5,704 bases of DNA from Modestobacter sp. Its GTDB lineage: Bacteria > Actinomycetota > Actinomycetes > Mycobacteriales > Geodermatophilaceae. The stretch covers positions 1-5,704 of the forward strand of contig JAOPWG010000138.1 in NCBI GenBank assembly GCA_025965775.1, written 5' to 3'. The translations under genes were made by a program, and so were the position numbers. Of this stretch, positions 1 to 5,704 are shown in pieces. Position 1 is the first letter of the stretch, and each line of letters starts with the position of its first letter. Under the pieces are notes generated by a model. The model did no database searches. It was not told where the DNA came from and saw nothing but the letters and a program-made list of their open reading frames with translations.

Positions 1-507
1 CGGGTCATCGGCATCCTGAAGGCGTACACGACCCGCGTGGGCTCGGGCCCCTTCCCGACCGAGCTGTTCGACGCCAGCGGCGAGTACCTGCGCAAGCAGG
101 GCGGCGAGGTCGGCGTGACCACCGGCCGGGACCGGCGCTGCGGCTGGTTCGACGCGGTCGTCGCCCGCTATGCCAGCCGGGTCAACGGGATCACCGACTA
201 CTTCCTCACCAAGCTCGACGTGCTGTCGGGCCTGGAGACCGTGCCGATCTGCGTGGCCTACGACGTCGACGGGGTCCGGCACGACGAGATGCCGATGACG
301 CAGACGGAGTTCCACCACGCGAGGCCGATCTACGAGGAGCTGCCCGGCTGGTTCGAGGACATCAGCCACTGCCGGAGCTTCGAGGAGCTCCCGGCCAACG
401 CCCAGGCCTACGTGTGGAGGGTGGAGGAGCTCGCCGGTGCGCGGGTCAGCGTGATCGGCGTGGGACCGGGGCGGGACGAGAACGTCGTCGTGCACGATTT
501 GATCTGA
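1..507 (+). CDS. purA: Adenylosuccinate synthetase, C-terminal part (5' end outside window)
   Basis: This cytoplasmic enzyme joins IMP and aspartate, using GTP, to give adenylosuccinate, the first step from IMP to AMP. The frame is open from base 1 and ends in TGA at 505-507, giving 168 residues. The family is usually about 430 residues, so roughly 60% is missing upstream, including the N-terminal GTP-binding loop. Family-typical stretches are visible, numbered from the first visible residue: KAYTTRVGSGPFPTEL (7-22), VTTGRDRRCGWFDA (39-52), the guanine-recognition type TKLDVL (70-75) and the C-terminal GVGPGRDE (153-160). All are intact and the normal C-terminus is reached, so nothing suggests a pseudogene. 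A GTG at 37 is an internal valine inside a conserved motif, not a start. The product of this enzyme is the substrate of PurB, encoded at the other end of the window. The family call is near certain. Confidence 0.97.
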   Translation, partial: RVIGILKAYTTRVGSGPFPTELFDASGEYLRKQGGEVGVTTGRDRRCGWFDAVVARYASRVNGITDYFLTKLDVLSGLETVPICVAYDVDGVRHDEMPMTQTEFHHARPIYEELPGWFEDISHCRSFEELPANAQAYVWRVEELAGARVSVIGVGPGRDENVVVHDLI

Positions 508-523
508 CGTCCTTCGGACGTCA
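505..523. terminator. Hairpin overlapping the purA stop codon
   Basis: A perfect 8-bp inverted repeat, TGACGTCC and GGACGTCA, encloses a 3-base loop (TTC, 513-515). It begins with the purA stop codon itself. No T-run follows, so it is not a classical intrinsic terminator. U-less hairpins are common at gene ends in high-GC actinobacteria, and this one would work for convergent transcripts from either side. The structure is seen directly; the terminator role is inferred. Confidence 0.5.
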
Positions 524-533
524 CCGCGGCCAG

Positions 534-563
534 GAGCCGTTCCCGGCCGAGCTGAGCCGTTCC
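534..563. repeat. 10-bp direct repeat GAGCCGTTCC, copies 20 bp apart
   Basis: The same ten bases occur at 534-543 and 554-563, between the first and second hairpins of the purA/GDPD convergent gap. The copies start exactly 20 bases apart. No function is evident. It may be slippage debris or chance in a G/C-biased sequence. Confidence 0.3.
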
Positions 564-609
564 GTGCCCTGGCGGCGGGGAGCCTCCGGCCCCCGCGCCG
601 CCGGGGCAC
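564..609. terminator. Long GC-rich hairpin in the purA/GDPD convergent gap
   Basis: GTGCCC (564-569) pairs with GGGCAC (604-609), T570 can wobble-pair with G603, and GGCGGC (571-576) pairs with GCCGCC (597-602). GGGG (577-580) can continue the stem with CCCC (591-594) after a two-base bulge (595-596), leaving a loop of about ten bases. There is no U-tract. The position between two convergent gene ends suggests bidirectional termination or a barrier to read-through. The pairing is seen; the role is inferred. Confidence 0.5.
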
Positions 610-610
610 A

Positions 611-627
611 GCGGTCCTCCGGACCGC
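611..627. terminator. Third hairpin, next to the phosphodiesterase stop codon
   Basis: A perfect 7-bp inverted repeat, GCGGTCC and GGACCGC, has a 3-base loop (TCC, 618-620). It lies just beyond the stop codon of the minus-strand gene (634-636). It has the same design as the hairpin at 505-523: 7-8 bp stem, triloop, no T-run. The mirror placement beside each gene end suggests each serves as the near terminator for its own gene. Confidence 0.45.
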
Positions 628-633
628 AGTTCC

Positions 634-1680
634 TCAGCTACGCGGGCGGACCGGGGCGAGGGCGTCGGCGGACAGCTCCGCCCGCGCGCGGTGGGCTGTG
701 TCGGGCGCGTCGGTGATCACGCTGTCGACGCCGAGGGCGAAGAGCAGCCGGGCCTCGGTCTGTGCGTCCCCCAGGCCGCTCGGGTCGTCGCCGGAGCGGA
801 GGTGGCGCGGGAGGAAGACGTTCTCCGGACGGAGTGTCCACGGCGCGACGGTCAGGCCGGCCCGATGCGCCTGGGTGACGAGATCGGAGACGCCGACCAG
901 CGTGCCGTCCGCGCCGTGCAGCAGGATGCGACCCTTGTGCGGCGCGATCCCGTCCGCGTAGGTGGAGATCTCGCGCAGGCCCGCCGGGGTCACCAGGGCG
1001 TCCTGCACACCTTCCTCCTCGATCAGCTGCACCAGCGGGGTGCTGCGCGGCCCCAGGTCCGCCCGCAGCTCCCGCAGGGCGCTGGGTTCGAACGACATGA
1101 CCACCATCGGGCCCTCGGCGCCGGTCGAGCCCAGCCGGCGGAGCTCGTCGGCGACCAGCTCGGTCATCGGCAGCCCCTGGGCGGCGAACCACGCGGGGTG
1201 CTTGAGCTCCGCCTGCACGCGGACCGGCCGGGAGGGCGTGGACCGCCGCCGGGCCAGCGCCACGACCTCGGCGAGGGTGAGGACCCCGTAGCGGCCGTCG
1301 TAGGCGGTGTTCAACGGCCGGACGCCGGGCATCCGCTCGACGGCGCGCAGGGTGCGCAGCTCGGCGAGGGTGAAGTCCTCGGTGAACCAGCCGGTCAGCT
1401 GCTCGCCGTCGACCTCCTGGGTGCGCCGGCGAGCGGCGAACTCGGTGTGCTCGGCGACGTCGGTGGACCGGGACAGCTCGTTCTCGTGCCGAGCGACGAG
1501 GACGCCGTCCCGGGTGAGGACGAGGTCGGGCTCGATCCGGTCAGCGCCCAGGTCGATGGCGAGTTCGTAGCTGGCGAGGGTGTGCTCGGGTCGGTAGCTC
1601 GGCGCCCCGCGGTGGCCGATGACGACCGGTTCCTGCGTGCGGCGGGGCGGCGGCGCGGTCTTCAGGCCGGTCTCCTGCAT
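634..1680 (-). CDS. Glycerophosphodiester phosphodiesterase (GlpQ-like GDPD family)
   Basis: The family hydrolyses glycerophosphodiesters, released by phospholipid turnover, to glycerol-3-phosphate and an alcohol in a TIM-barrel fold. The 348-residue product shows GHRGAPSYRPEHTL (22-35) with the catalytic HR pair at 23-24, EPD (50-52) for metal binding, RHENE (64-68) with the second catalytic His at 65, and AELKHP (157-162) with a further acidic ligand. The GWFTEDFT stretch (97-104) and the C-terminal RPENVFLPRHLR and GVDSVITDAP are typical of GlpQ-type members. No signal peptide is visible, although many GlpQ relatives are exported. The ATG at 1680 is preferred over one at 1710: the ten codons between them use ACA, CGA, GTT, CCA and AAA, foreign to this gene, and contain a palindrome, whereas G/C-ending codons start at 1680. 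Neither start has a good Shine-Dalgarno. The family is certain; the exact substrate is unknown. Confidence 0.93.
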   Translation of the reverse strand: MQETGLKTAPPPRRTQEPVVIGHRGAPSYRPEHTLASYELAIDLGADRIEPDLVLTRDGVLVARHENELSRSTDVAEHTEFAARRRTQEVDGEQLTGWFTEDFTLAELRTLRAVERMPGVRPLNTAYDGRYGVLTLAEVVALARRRSTPSRPVRVQAELKHPAWFAAQGLPMTELVADELRRLGSTGAEGPMVVMSFEPSALRELRADLGPRSTPLVQLIEEEGVQDALVTPAGLREISTYADGIAPHKGRILLHGADGTLVGVSDLVTQAHRAGLTVAPWTLRPENVFLPRHLRSGDDPSGLGDAQTEARLLFALGVDSVITDAPDTAHRARAELSADALAPVRPRS

Positions 1681-1691
1681 GGTTTTCAGTG

Positions 1692-1725
1692 GAACGCGCG
1701 TTCGTGTCATCCACGCGAACGCGCG
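1692..1725. promoter_or_regulatory. Palindrome GAACGCGCGTTC with a nearby repeated half (possible operator)
   Basis: GAACGCGCGTTC at 1692-1703 is its own reverse complement. GAACGCGCG recurs at 1717-1725, starting 25 bases further on. Both lie within 45 bases of the GDPD start codon, in its likely leader or core promoter, so repressor binding there is plausible. CG-rich palindromes also arise by chance in this base composition. The pattern is seen; the function is only inferred. Confidence 0.3.
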
Positions 1726-1784
1726 CCGACGGGTAGCCGACGAATGAGCGGACAGGCGCCTCACCTGCACGTCCTCGCCACTTC

Positions 1785-1800
1785 TGTGACAGATGTCGCA
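1785..1800. promoter_or_regulatory. Imperfect 16-bp palindrome TGTGACAGATGTCGCA
   Basis: TGTGACA and TGTCGCA form an inverted repeat matching at 6 of 7 positions around a central GA. It lies about 105 bases upstream of the GDPD start and 195 bases upstream of purD. It sits in a locally less GC-rich patch, which makes it stand out. The shape resembles a binding site for a dimeric regulator, with halves loosely like a CRP-type TGTGA. The regulator is unknown and the gene it would control is uncertain. Confidence 0.3.
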
Positions 1801-1801
1801 G

Positions 1802-1829
1802 CCCTCGGCTGGAATGCCCGTGCCGAGGG
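1802..1829. other. 8-bp stem, 12-base loop inverted repeat
   Basis: CCCTCGGC (1802-1809) and GCCGAGGG (1822-1829) are exact reverse complements around a 12-base loop. If purD transcription starts at 1994, this hairpin is not in the purD message. It could act as DNA, or belong to a longer transcript from either flank. No T-run follows it. Confidence 0.35.
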
Positions 1830-1980
1830 GGACGTGCGTGCGTGCTACGCGGTCGCCGCGGCGATCGACCGGGGGAGCGCTGGACCGCACCGGCTCACCG
1901 CTGACTCCGCCCAGCCGCCCCACACCCCGGCCACTGACCCGCGGCGGACATGCCGTCTCCGCGCCGGACGGGGCGGTCGG

Positions 1981-1986
1981 TAGGTT
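1981..1986 (+). promoter_or_regulatory. Probable purD -10 element (leaderless promoter)
   Basis: TAGGTT fits the actinobacterial -10 pattern TANNNT. It ends seven bases before the purD GTG at 1994, which puts the expected transcription start at or next to the first base of the start codon. No Shine-Dalgarno lies upstream, as expected for a leaderless message. No convincing TTGACA-like -35 is present at 17-18 bp spacing, which is common for such promoters. Confidence 0.6.
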
Positions 1987-1993
1987 CAGCGCC

Positions 1994-3265
<1,272 letters not shown>

Positions 3266-3451
3266 CGGCCTGCGGGGGCATCCCAGGGAGCTGCGGAGCC
3301 GACCGGGAGTGAGCATCGCAGCGAGCGCCAGCGAGGGAGGAGCGGAGCGACCGCGGAGGCGACCCGTGCCGCAGCGACCGAGGAGCGGATCGCGGCGCGG
3401 CAGCCGACCAGTGCCACGGTGCCGATCAGCTGACGGCGTGCCGGAGAGGAC
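3266..3451. other. Convergent gap between purD and the AI-2E gene
   Basis: This 186-base gap between two gene ends holds no supportable gene. Its middle (3311-3395) is a purine-rich, AGCG/GAGCGG-repetitive stretch described separately. A 9-bp word, GCTGACGGC, at the purD stop codon (3261-3269) recurs at 3429-3437 near the other gene's end. No strong hairpin with a T-run was found, so how the two transcripts end is unclear. Confidence 0.5.
3311..3395. repeat. AGCG/GAGCGG low-complexity intergenic repeat
   Basis: The words AGCGAGCG, AGCGAGGG, GAGGAGCGGAGCG, AGCGACCG and GAGGAGCGGATCG follow one another on the plus strand. GAGGAGCGGA is repeated exactly at 3337-3346 and 3380-3389, 43 bases apart. 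The stretch differs in texture from the surrounding coding DNA. From memory, similar AGCGAGCG-type runs occur between genes in many actinobacterial genomes, so this may be one copy of a dispersed intergenic element. That has not been checked. Confidence 0.4.
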
Positions 3452-4996
3452 CTAGCCGGTCCGGACCAGCCGCCGGGCCCGCCGGGTGTCCGGTTGTGGA
3501 GGTCGTGGTCCCTCGTCCCGTCGCGACAGGTACGTGCCCGCGACGTTGGTGCAGGCGATCACCGGCACCGCGATGAGAGCGCCGAAGATGCCGCCGACCA
3601 GCAGTCCCGCGGCGATGCCCAGGACCACGGCCAGCGGGTGCACCGACACGGCCCGGCCCATCAGCAGAGGCTGCAGGACGTGGCCTTCGAGTTGCATGAT
3701 CACCACGATGAGGCCCAGGGCGACGAGGGCCCGGACGGGGCCGACCGCGACCAGGGTCACCAGCACCGACACCGTGCCGGCCAGGAACGACCCGATGATC
3801 GGGATGAACGCGCCCAGGAACACCAGTGCGGCCAGTGGGATGACCAGCGGCGTGCCCATGAAGAGCAGCCCGATGCCTATGAAGACGGCGTCGAAGGCGG
3901 CGACGACGACGGTCGCCCGCACGTAGGAGATCAGGGTCCGCCAGGAACGCCGGGCGGCTTCGTCGAGGTAGGCCTGGGAGTTGACCGGGGCGAGCCCGAC
4001 CACCCACAGCCAGATCTGCCGGCCGTCCTTCAGGAAGAAGAACAGCGTGAACAGCGTCAGCAGCGCGCCGGTGAAGACCTCGCTGACCGTGGCCGCCGTG
4101 CTCAGGGCTCCGGTCGTGAGCAGGGACTTGTTGGCCACGATGGCGTCCTGGGCGCTGGCCACGGCTTCGTTGATCTGGTTCTGCGAGATCGGGAAGGTGC
4201 GGACGGCCAGGTCCTGGATCCGGGTGAGTCCCTGGCCCACCTGGTCGGCGAGGTCGTTGTAGCCGGCCGCGAACTGCTCGACCACCAGGGTGACGATCCC
4301 GGCGACCACGCCGAGGCCGACGATCAGCATGGTCAGGGCGGCCAGCGCGTCGGGCCAGCCGTAGCGGCGCAGGGCGGCCGCGCCGGGCTGCAGGAGGGCG
4401 GCCAGCAGGAGGCCGATGAACACCGGGACGATGACGACGGTCAGGTAGGCCGTGGCCTGCAACAGCAGGTAGAGCGCCGCGACGACCACCACGGCGCGCC
4501 AGGACCAGGCCGCGGCGACCCGTAGTCCGTTGGGTACGGACCGGTCGGCCGCCCGCGGGACGTCCGGTCCCAGCAGGCTGCCGCGGCTGCGGTCCCGGCC
4601 CGGGCGCGGCGGAGGGCCGCCGGGTCGTGGCGGGCCGCTGATGCCGCCGGGGACGTCGACGTCGGGCGCCCCCGGGGCCGGTGAGCCGACCGCGGGGTCG
4701 CGACCGTCCCCCGAGCCGTCCCCCGAGCCGTCCCCCGAGCCGTTGACCTCCGCCGTCGGGGCCGGCTCGGCCGCTGCCGTGCCGGCCAGGGGCGGGGACG
4801 CGACCCGGGTGATGGCGGCGACCCTCGCGGCGGGCCTGCCGTCGGCCGGCCCGCTGATGTCGGGCTCGAGGTGCCCGTGCCGTTCGTCGTCCATGACCAG
4901 GACGACATGGGTGTCCGACCAGCCGTGGGGGTCCTGCTCGGCGGCCCGGATCCGCTCCCGGGCGCGCTCGATCAGGCGGATGGCCCGTCGGAACAT
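3452..4996 (-). CDS. AI-2E family membrane transporter with long N-terminal extension
   Basis: This family of polytopic inner-membrane proteins includes AI-2 exporters and Na+/H+ antiporters. The substrate cannot be read from sequence. The product has 514 residues, against about 350-400 usually, the excess being N-terminal. Residues 1-20 are a basic helix-like segment, MFRRAIRLIERARERIRAAE. Residues 21-160 are hydrophilic, acidic and then Gly/Pro-rich, with (GSGD)3 at 86-97. The membrane part begins near 165: helices around 167-203, 217-240, 304-336 and a run of helices from 361 to 490, with a soluble loop at about 241-300. Family-typical motifs are FFFLKDG (319-325), GAFIPIIGSFLAG (395-407) and the EGHVLQPLLMGRAVSVHPLAVVLG stretch (437-460). 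The C-terminus is basic and Pro-rich. The ATG at 4996 has GGAGG four bases upstream, the only clear ribosome site in the window. The stop is TAG at 3452-3454. Confidence 0.9.
   Translation of the reverse strand: MFRRAIRLIERARERIRAAEQDPHGWSDTHVVLVMDDERHGHLEPDISGPADGRPAARVAAITRVASPPLAGTAAAEPAPTAEVNGSGDGSGDGSGDGRDPAVGSPAPGAPDVDVPGGISGPPRPGGPPPRPGRDRSRGSLLGPDVPRAADRSVPNGLRVAAAWSWRAVVVVAALYLLLQATAYLTVVIVPVFIGLLLAALLQPGAAALRRYGWPDALAALTMLIVGLGVVAGIVTLVVEQFAAGYNDLADQVGQGLTRIQDLAVRTFPISQNQINEAVASAQDAIVANKSLLTTGALSTAATVSEVFTGALLTLFTLFFFLKDGRQIWLWVVGLAPVNSQAYLDEAARRSWRTLISYVRATVVVAAFDAVFIGIGLLFMGTPLVIPLAALVFLGAFIPIIGSFLAGTVSVLVTLVAVGPVRALVALGLIVVIMQLEGHVLQPLLMGRAVSVHPLAVVLGIAAGLLVGGIFGALIAVPVIACTNVAGTYLSRRDEGPRPPQPDTRRARRLVRTG
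4706..4741. repeat. Three perfect 12-bp tandem repeats inside the AI-2E gene
   Basis: The unit GTCCCCCGAGCC is present three times in a row without a mismatch (4706-4717, 4718-4729, 4730-4741). Being 12 bases long, it keeps frame and encodes GSGD three times (residues 86-97) in the disordered N-terminal region. Perfect copies suggest recent slippage, so copy number may vary between strains. Confidence 0.9.
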
Positions 4997-5000
4997 CGAT

Positions 5001-5005
5001 CCTCC
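5001..5005 (-). promoter_or_regulatory. Shine-Dalgarno of the AI-2E gene
   Basis: On the minus strand GGAGG is followed by ATCG and then the ATG at 4996. The spacing of four bases is short but workable. It supports this start and contrasts with the other starts in the window, none of which has a recognisable ribosome site. Confidence 0.75.
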
Positions 5006-5050
5006 AGGCGGCCGGGTACGGGGGCTGGTCCAGCGTCGCAGGTCGTGCGG

Positions 5051-5056
5051 GAGAAT
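5051..5056 (+). promoter_or_regulatory. Possible -10 element upstream of the purB leader ORF
   Basis: GAGAAT keeps the A at the second and T at the sixth position of the TANNNT pattern but has G first. It ends seven bases before the GTG at 5064, the same spacing as between the purD -10 and its GTG. No clear -35 is visible. On the other strand the same bases read CATTCT, also ANNNT-like, so use by the divergent AI-2E gene is possible. Confidence 0.4.
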
Positions 5057-5063
5057 GACCCCC

Positions 5064-5105
5064 GTGGCGCTCCGAACTCACCAGTCCTCCCCGGTACCCG
5101 CATGA
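5064..5105 (+). CDS. Possible 13-codon leader ORF coupled to purB
   Basis: A GTG at 5064 opens a 13-codon frame, MALRTHQSSPVPA, whose TGA (5103-5105) overlaps the purB ATG (5102-5104) as ATGA. A -10-like GAGAAT ends seven bases upstream, so the GTG could be the first codon of a leaderless message. purB has no Shine-Dalgarno of its own; the bases before it are pyrimidine-rich. Ribosomes ending on this leader could therefore re-initiate on purB. The peptide resembles nothing I recognise and shows no run of one amino acid as in classical attenuators. The geometry is seen; translation and coupling are inferred. Confidence 0.35.
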   Translation: MALRTHQSSPVPA

Positions 5106-5704
5106 TCGGCCGTTACACCCTGCCCGAGATGGGCCGCGTGTGGAGCGAGCAGCACAAGTACGAGCTGTGGTGCCGCGTGGAGACCCTCGTCCTGGAGGCG
5201 CACGCCGCCGCCGGCCGCGTGCCCGCCGACGTGGTCGAGCCGGTGCGCAACGCCCCGCCGCCGACCCCCGGGCGGGTCGCCGAGATCGAGGAGACGACGC
5301 AGCACGACGTCATCGCCTTCCTCACCGCCTGGGCGGACAACACGACCCCGCGGTCGGCCGCGGCCTACGTGCACCACGGGATGACGTCGTCGGACCTGCT
5401 GGACACCGCGCTCGCCGTGCAGCTGACCGATGCCACGGACGTGCTGCTGGCCAAGGCAGATCGGCTGGTGGCGGCCCTGCGGGACCACGGGCTGGCCCAC
5501 CGGAACACGATCAAGGTGGGCCGCACGCACGGCGTGCACGCCGAGCCGGACGGGTGGGGACATCGGGTCGCCGAGATCGAGGAGACGACGCAGCACGACG
5601 TCATCGCCTTCCTCTCCTCGTGGGCGGACAACACCGAGCCCCGCTCGGCCTCCGCCTACGTGCACCACGGCATGACCTCCTCAGACCTGCTGGACACCGC
5701 GCTG
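5102..5704 (+). CDS. purB: Adenylosuccinate lyase, N-terminal part, with internal partial duplication (3' end outside window)
   Basis: PurB splits fumarate from SAICAR in IMP synthesis and from adenylosuccinate in AMP synthesis; it acts as a cytoplasmic homotetramer of the fumarase/aspartase superfamily. The first 154 codons look normal: MIGRYTLPEMG start, TQHDVIAF with the conserved His-68, VHHGMTSSDLLDTAL (90-104) and GRTHGVHAEP (140-149) with the catalytic His-143. After GWGHR the family would continue into a different helical segment. Instead residues 155-201 repeat residues 58-104 with four substitutions (43 of 47 identical), in frame and with no stop before the window ends. The signature loop with the catalytic Ser lies beyond the window. 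As written, the protein would carry a 97-residue insertion near its active site and probably would not fold normally. A chimeric sequence is the simplest explanation. The family call is near certain; integrity is doubtful. Confidence 0.93.
   Translation, partial: MIGRYTLPEMGRVWSEQHKYELWCRVETLVLEAHAAAGRVPADVVEPVRNAPPPTPGRVAEIEETTQHDVIAFLTAWADNTTPRSAAAYVHHGMTSSDLLDTALAVQLTDATDVLLAKADRLVAALRDHGLAHRNTIKVGRTHGVHAEPDGWGHRVAEIEETTQHDVIAFLSSWADNTEPRSASAYVHHGMTSSDLLDTAL
5273..5413 (+). repeat. purB internal repeat, copy 1
   Basis: Codons 58-104 of purB, in their normal place in the gene. The copy at 5564-5704, 291 bases downstream, matches 125 of 141 bases by my hand alignment. The first 51 bases (5273-5323) are identical; all 16 differences fall in the remaining 90. 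Confidence 0.9.
5564..5704 (+). repeat. purB internal repeat, copy 2 (runs to the window edge)
   Basis: This copy begins at the CGGGTCGCCGA following the GWGHR codons and repeats codons 58-104 in frame, reaching the last base of the window. Residue changes relative to copy 1 are T75S, A76S, T82E and A87S; most other base changes are silent third-position swaps. The divergence is what one expects between related strains or species rather than a fresh tandem copy. The true end of the repeat is not visible. Confidence 0.9.

Larger units (their letters stand above)
1681..1993. other. Divergent intergenic region between the GDPD gene and purD
   Basis: These 313 bases lie upstream of both flanking genes and contain no gene I can support. 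They hold a 12-bp palindrome plus a half-copy near the GDPD start (1692-1725), an operator-like imperfect palindrome (1785-1800), an 8-bp stem hairpin (1802-1829), a short GTGC triplet (1834-1845), a 12-bp GC palindrome TCGCCGCGGCGA (1853-1864) and the purD -10 element (1981-1986). Third-position composition in every open frame is less G/C-biased than in the flanking genes. No known riboswitch motif is recognisable by eye. Confidence 0.6.

Noticed and set aside
1853..1864. 12-bp palindrome TCGCCGCGGCGA
   Set aside because: Made almost only of CG and GC steps; such palindromes are expected by chance at this base composition.
691..1983. 430-codon plus-strand frame across the phosphodiesterase gene
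   Set aside because: It is a mirror of the minus-strand GDPD gene, Gly/Arg/Gln-rich with no recognisable domain.
1744..1983. 79-codon plus-strand ORF in the divergent region
   Set aside because: About 77% G/C in third positions by hand count, lower than expected for real genes here; no ribosome site or -10 at a fitting distance, and its stop lies inside the purD -10. Kept as unlikely, not impossible.
1793..1993. 67-codon N-terminal extension of purD
   Set aside because: The conserved PurD start MRVLVIGSGAREHA coincides with the GTG at 1994, which has a -10 at the leaderless distance; the upstream residues are Pro/Arg/Thr-rich noise.
3311..3395. Possible CRISPR array
   Set aside because: The repeated words are short, overlapping and irregular, with no constant repeat and unique spacer pattern.
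3426..5081. 551-codon minus-strand frame overlapping the AI-2E gene
   Set aside because: Arg/Pro/Gly-rich out-of-frame reading; the overlapping frame has clear membrane helices and AI-2E motifs and a proper ribosome site.
5078..5668. 196-codon minus-strand frame opposite purB with an internal repeat
   Set aside because: Its repeated segments merely reflect the purB DNA duplication read antisense; there is no independent coding evidence.

Overview
The window is very GC-rich, and its genes use almost only G or C in the third codon position. They often lack a Shine-Dalgarno sequence. Together with the protein families, this points to an actinomycete. From general memory, not from a search, the gene order recalls Geodermatophilaceae (Blastococcus or Geodermatophilus type). 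Treat that family assignment as a guess.

Layout: (1) 1-507 (+), the C-terminal 168 residues of adenylosuccinate synthetase (purA), cut by the left edge. (2) 508-633, a short convergent gap with three hairpins. (3) 634-1680 (-), a GlpQ-like glycerophosphodiester phosphodiesterase. (4) 1681-1993, a 313-base divergent upstream region with several palindromes and the purD -10 element. (5) 1994-3265 (+), a complete purD, apparently translated from a leaderless GTG. (6) 3266-3451, a convergent gap with AGCG/GAGCGG-rich low-complexity repeats. (7) 3452-4996 (-), an AI-2E-family membrane protein with a long acidic, Gly/Ser/Pro-rich N-terminal extension that contains a perfect 12-base triplication. 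(8) 4997-5101, a compact divergent promoter region holding a possible 13-codon leader ORF. (9) 5102-5704 (+), the N-terminal part of adenylosuccinate lyase (purB), cut by the right edge.

Three of the five genes belong to purine synthesis. PurD makes glycinamide ribonucleotide early in the pathway. PurA and PurB carry out the two-step conversion of IMP to AMP, and PurB also acts in the shared pathway to IMP. The three pur genes all lie on the + strand but are separated by two minus-strand genes with no obvious purine role, so they cannot form one simple operon. The purD promoter and the purB/AI-2E region look like separate transcription starts.

The main anomaly is in purB. After a normal-looking first 154 codons, the reading frame passes without a stop into a second, diverged copy of codons 58-104. 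The first 51 bases of the two copies are identical, while the next 90 differ at 16 positions. This is either an in-frame internal duplication or, more likely, a chimeric join between related purB sequences at a short shared stretch. I see no CRISPR array, insertion sequence, tRNA, rRNA, phage gene or defence gene here. Apart from the purB structure, the region looks like ordinary actinobacterial housekeeping DNA.
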